A DNA stretch of 64,000 bases from Corynebacterium epidermidicanis. Its GTDB lineage: Bacteria; Actinomycetota; Actinomycetes; Mycobacteriales; Mycobacteriaceae. The notes beneath the pieces were generated by a model. It saw only the letters and a list, made by a program, of their open reading frames with translations. It did not search any database and was not told where the DNA came from. Within the stretch, counting starts at the first letter, position 1. Each line of letters begins with the position of its first letter. Shown one piece after another: positions 63,181 to 64,000 of the stretch. A program made the translations under genes and the position numbers. The DNA lies in NCBI RefSeq assembly GCF_001021025.1, contig NZ_CP011541.1:2046001-2110000 (forward strand). The letters run 5' to 3'.

Positions 63181-63203
63181 CATCAGACGTCTGACGTATG
63201 ATG
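63181..63203. promoter_or_regulatory. Candidate NanR operator
   Basis: CATCAGACGTCTGACGTATG with the exact 12-bp palindrome TCAGACGTCTGA (63183-63194), plus an outer CATCA/TGATG pair. It is located in the middle of the divergent nanR/siaE promoter region. Confidence 0.6.
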
Positions 63204-63311
63204 TTGAGGAACGCAGAGTTAACGGCACATTAACTCACCGGGATTTCCCAGCTGAAAATTTCATATCGGAATTTCTACCTTCGCCGACTCCCGTCGGTGA
63301 CGTTTCACACT

Positions 63312-63329
63312 CCACCGGCTCGCCGGTGG
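63312..63329 (+). promoter_or_regulatory. Leader hairpin ahead of the binding-protein gene
   Basis: CCACCGG (63312-63318), loop CTCG and CCGGTGG (63323-63329) form a perfect 7-bp stem, 10 nt before the Shine-Dalgarno AAAGGA. It could tune translation or mRNA stability. Confidence 0.5.
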
Positions 63330-63349
63330 GATCTACCGAAAGGAACATC

Positions 63350-64000
63350 ATGACCTCCGCTTACTCCCGGCGTGACTTCATGAAGATCACCGGAGTCCTC
63401 GGCGCTGCCGCTGGACTATCGACCGTCGTCACCGCATGCGCCAAGCCAGCTCAAAATGGTGGCGCAGGCGCCCCAGCTGCCGATCCGAGCGCCAAGAAGG
63501 CAGACGGCACGATCACCGCCGCCATTTCTTACGAGCTCGGAACCAATGGCTACGACCCAATGTCCACCACCGCAGCGCTCACCGTGGCAGCCAACTGGCA
63601 CACCCTCGAGGGCCTGACCGAAATGGACCCAGCCACCGGCAAGACCTACGCAGCACTGGCAAGCGAACTGCCAAAGGCTACCGGCACCACCGCCGTCGTT
63701 AAGCTGCGCGACGGCGCCAAGTTCCACGACGGAACCCCAGTCACCGCCGACGACGTCGTGTTCTCCTTCGAACGAGTCCTGGACAAGGCCAACAAGTCCC
63801 TCTACGCTTCGTTCATCCCATTCGTCACCAAGGTCACGGCCAAGGATGAAAAGACCATCGAGTTCACCCTGGCTCACGAGACCGGCGTGTTCGCTGATCG
63901 TCTCGCAGTAGTCAAGATTGTGCCAAAGAAGGCAGTTCAAGCGGATGCCGCGAAGTTTGCTGCTCTGCCAGTAGGCTCCGGCCCATACAAGATGACCGAC
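63350..64000 (+). CDS. siaE: ABC transporter substrate-binding lipoprotein (family 5), sialic acid type, partial
   Basis: 217 codons are inside the window; the 3' end is cut off. The N-terminus MTSAYSRRDFMKITGVLGAA is a Tat signal (SRRDFM), followed by lipobox VVTAC. The mature part TITAAISYELGTNGYDPMST and LRDGAKFHDGTPVTADDVVF is SBP family 5 (dipeptide/nickel-type fold). Divergence from nanR and the nan/nag operon indicates the SiaEFGI-type sialic acid importer of C. glutamicum. The ribosome site AAAGGA precedes the ATG. Confidence 0.82.
   Translation, partial: MTSAYSRRDFMKITGVLGAAAGLSTVVTACAKPAQNGGAGAPAADPSAKKADGTITAAISYELGTNGYDPMSTTAALTVAANWHTLEGLTEMDPATGKTYAALASELPKATGTTAVVKLRDGAKFHDGTPVTADDVVFSFERVLDKANKSLYASFIPFVTKVTAKDEKTIEFTLAHETGVFADRLAVVKIVPKKAVQADAAKFAALPVGSGPYKMTD

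Overview
The window is chromosomal DNA from an actinobacterium of the genus Corynebacterium (moderately high GC). The evidence is a full-length type I fatty acid synthase with FasR and AcpS next door, a corynomycolate reductase (CmrA) followed directly by oligoribonuclease, a mycothiol-type DsbA-like nitroreductase next to pepN, the duplicated clpP1P2 operon with a textbook ClgR operator, and a corynebacterial ugpAEBC cassette. Gene order follows the C. glutamicum mdh-clpX-clpP-tig-pepN-ettA-cmrA-fas backbone as I remember it. The species cannot be named from the sequence alone.

Layout. 1-8.7 kb: partial mdh, a TetR regulator, clpX, a solitary pcaD-like hydrolase, clpP2/clpP1, a degenerate TetR-like protein, tig and tRNA-Pro. 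8.7-10 kb: an accessory gap with a large inverted repeat, a 263-bp MITE and tRNA-Gly. 10-25 kb: DUF1542-like protein, rpiB, a radical SAM/SPASM protein, a secreted HNH nuclease, the mycothiol-linked oxidoreductase, pepN, a large sortase-type surface protein, a lipoprotein, MscS, truncated haemoglobin, a thioesterase pair and ettA. 25-28 kb: a divergent SSB paralogue with two perfect inverted DnaA boxes upstream, then a CopD-CtaG fusion. 28-33 kb: the accessory insertion zone downstream of tRNA-Arg, with a complete IS30-family element, a second MITE, a transposase-like fragment, an A-tract and an AT-rich orphan AAA ATPase, followed by a CPBP protease broken by two +1 frameshifts. 33-39 kb: cmrA-orn, tRNA-His with a third MITE, a POT peptide symporter, a lipoprotein L,D-transpeptidase and tRNA-Lys. 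39-43 kb: pncA, a DUF3618 protein, bcp-fasR, acpS and a YkvI-type transporter. 43-48 kb: ugpAEBC with a PHO-box-like direct repeat upstream. 48-57.5 kb: the 2979-residue FAS. 57.6-64 kb: small genes, tRNA-Leu, and the nanR-nanK-nanE-nagA-nagB amino-sugar operon diverging from a peptide/sialate-type ABC binding protein that runs off the window.

How the genes work together. Protein quality control is concentrated at the left (ClpX, ClpP1P2, trigger factor). Lipid envelope synthesis is spread over three loci: FAS I with its phosphopantetheinyl transferase and regulator, CmrA for mycolate maturation, and an L,D-transpeptidase for peptidoglycan. Nutrient capture is represented by ugp (glycerol-3-phosphate or glycerophosphodiesters), POT (peptides) and nan/nag (sialic acid and amino sugars).

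The most novel material is non-coding. It comprises (i) three copies of an exactly 263-bp MITE with 8-bp target duplications, (ii) five copies of a palindromic intergenic repeat, (iii) at least two dozen copies of the 10-mer GTCGANAAGC where about one would be expected by chance, and (iv) a paired DnaA-box palindrome upstream of an SSB paralogue.
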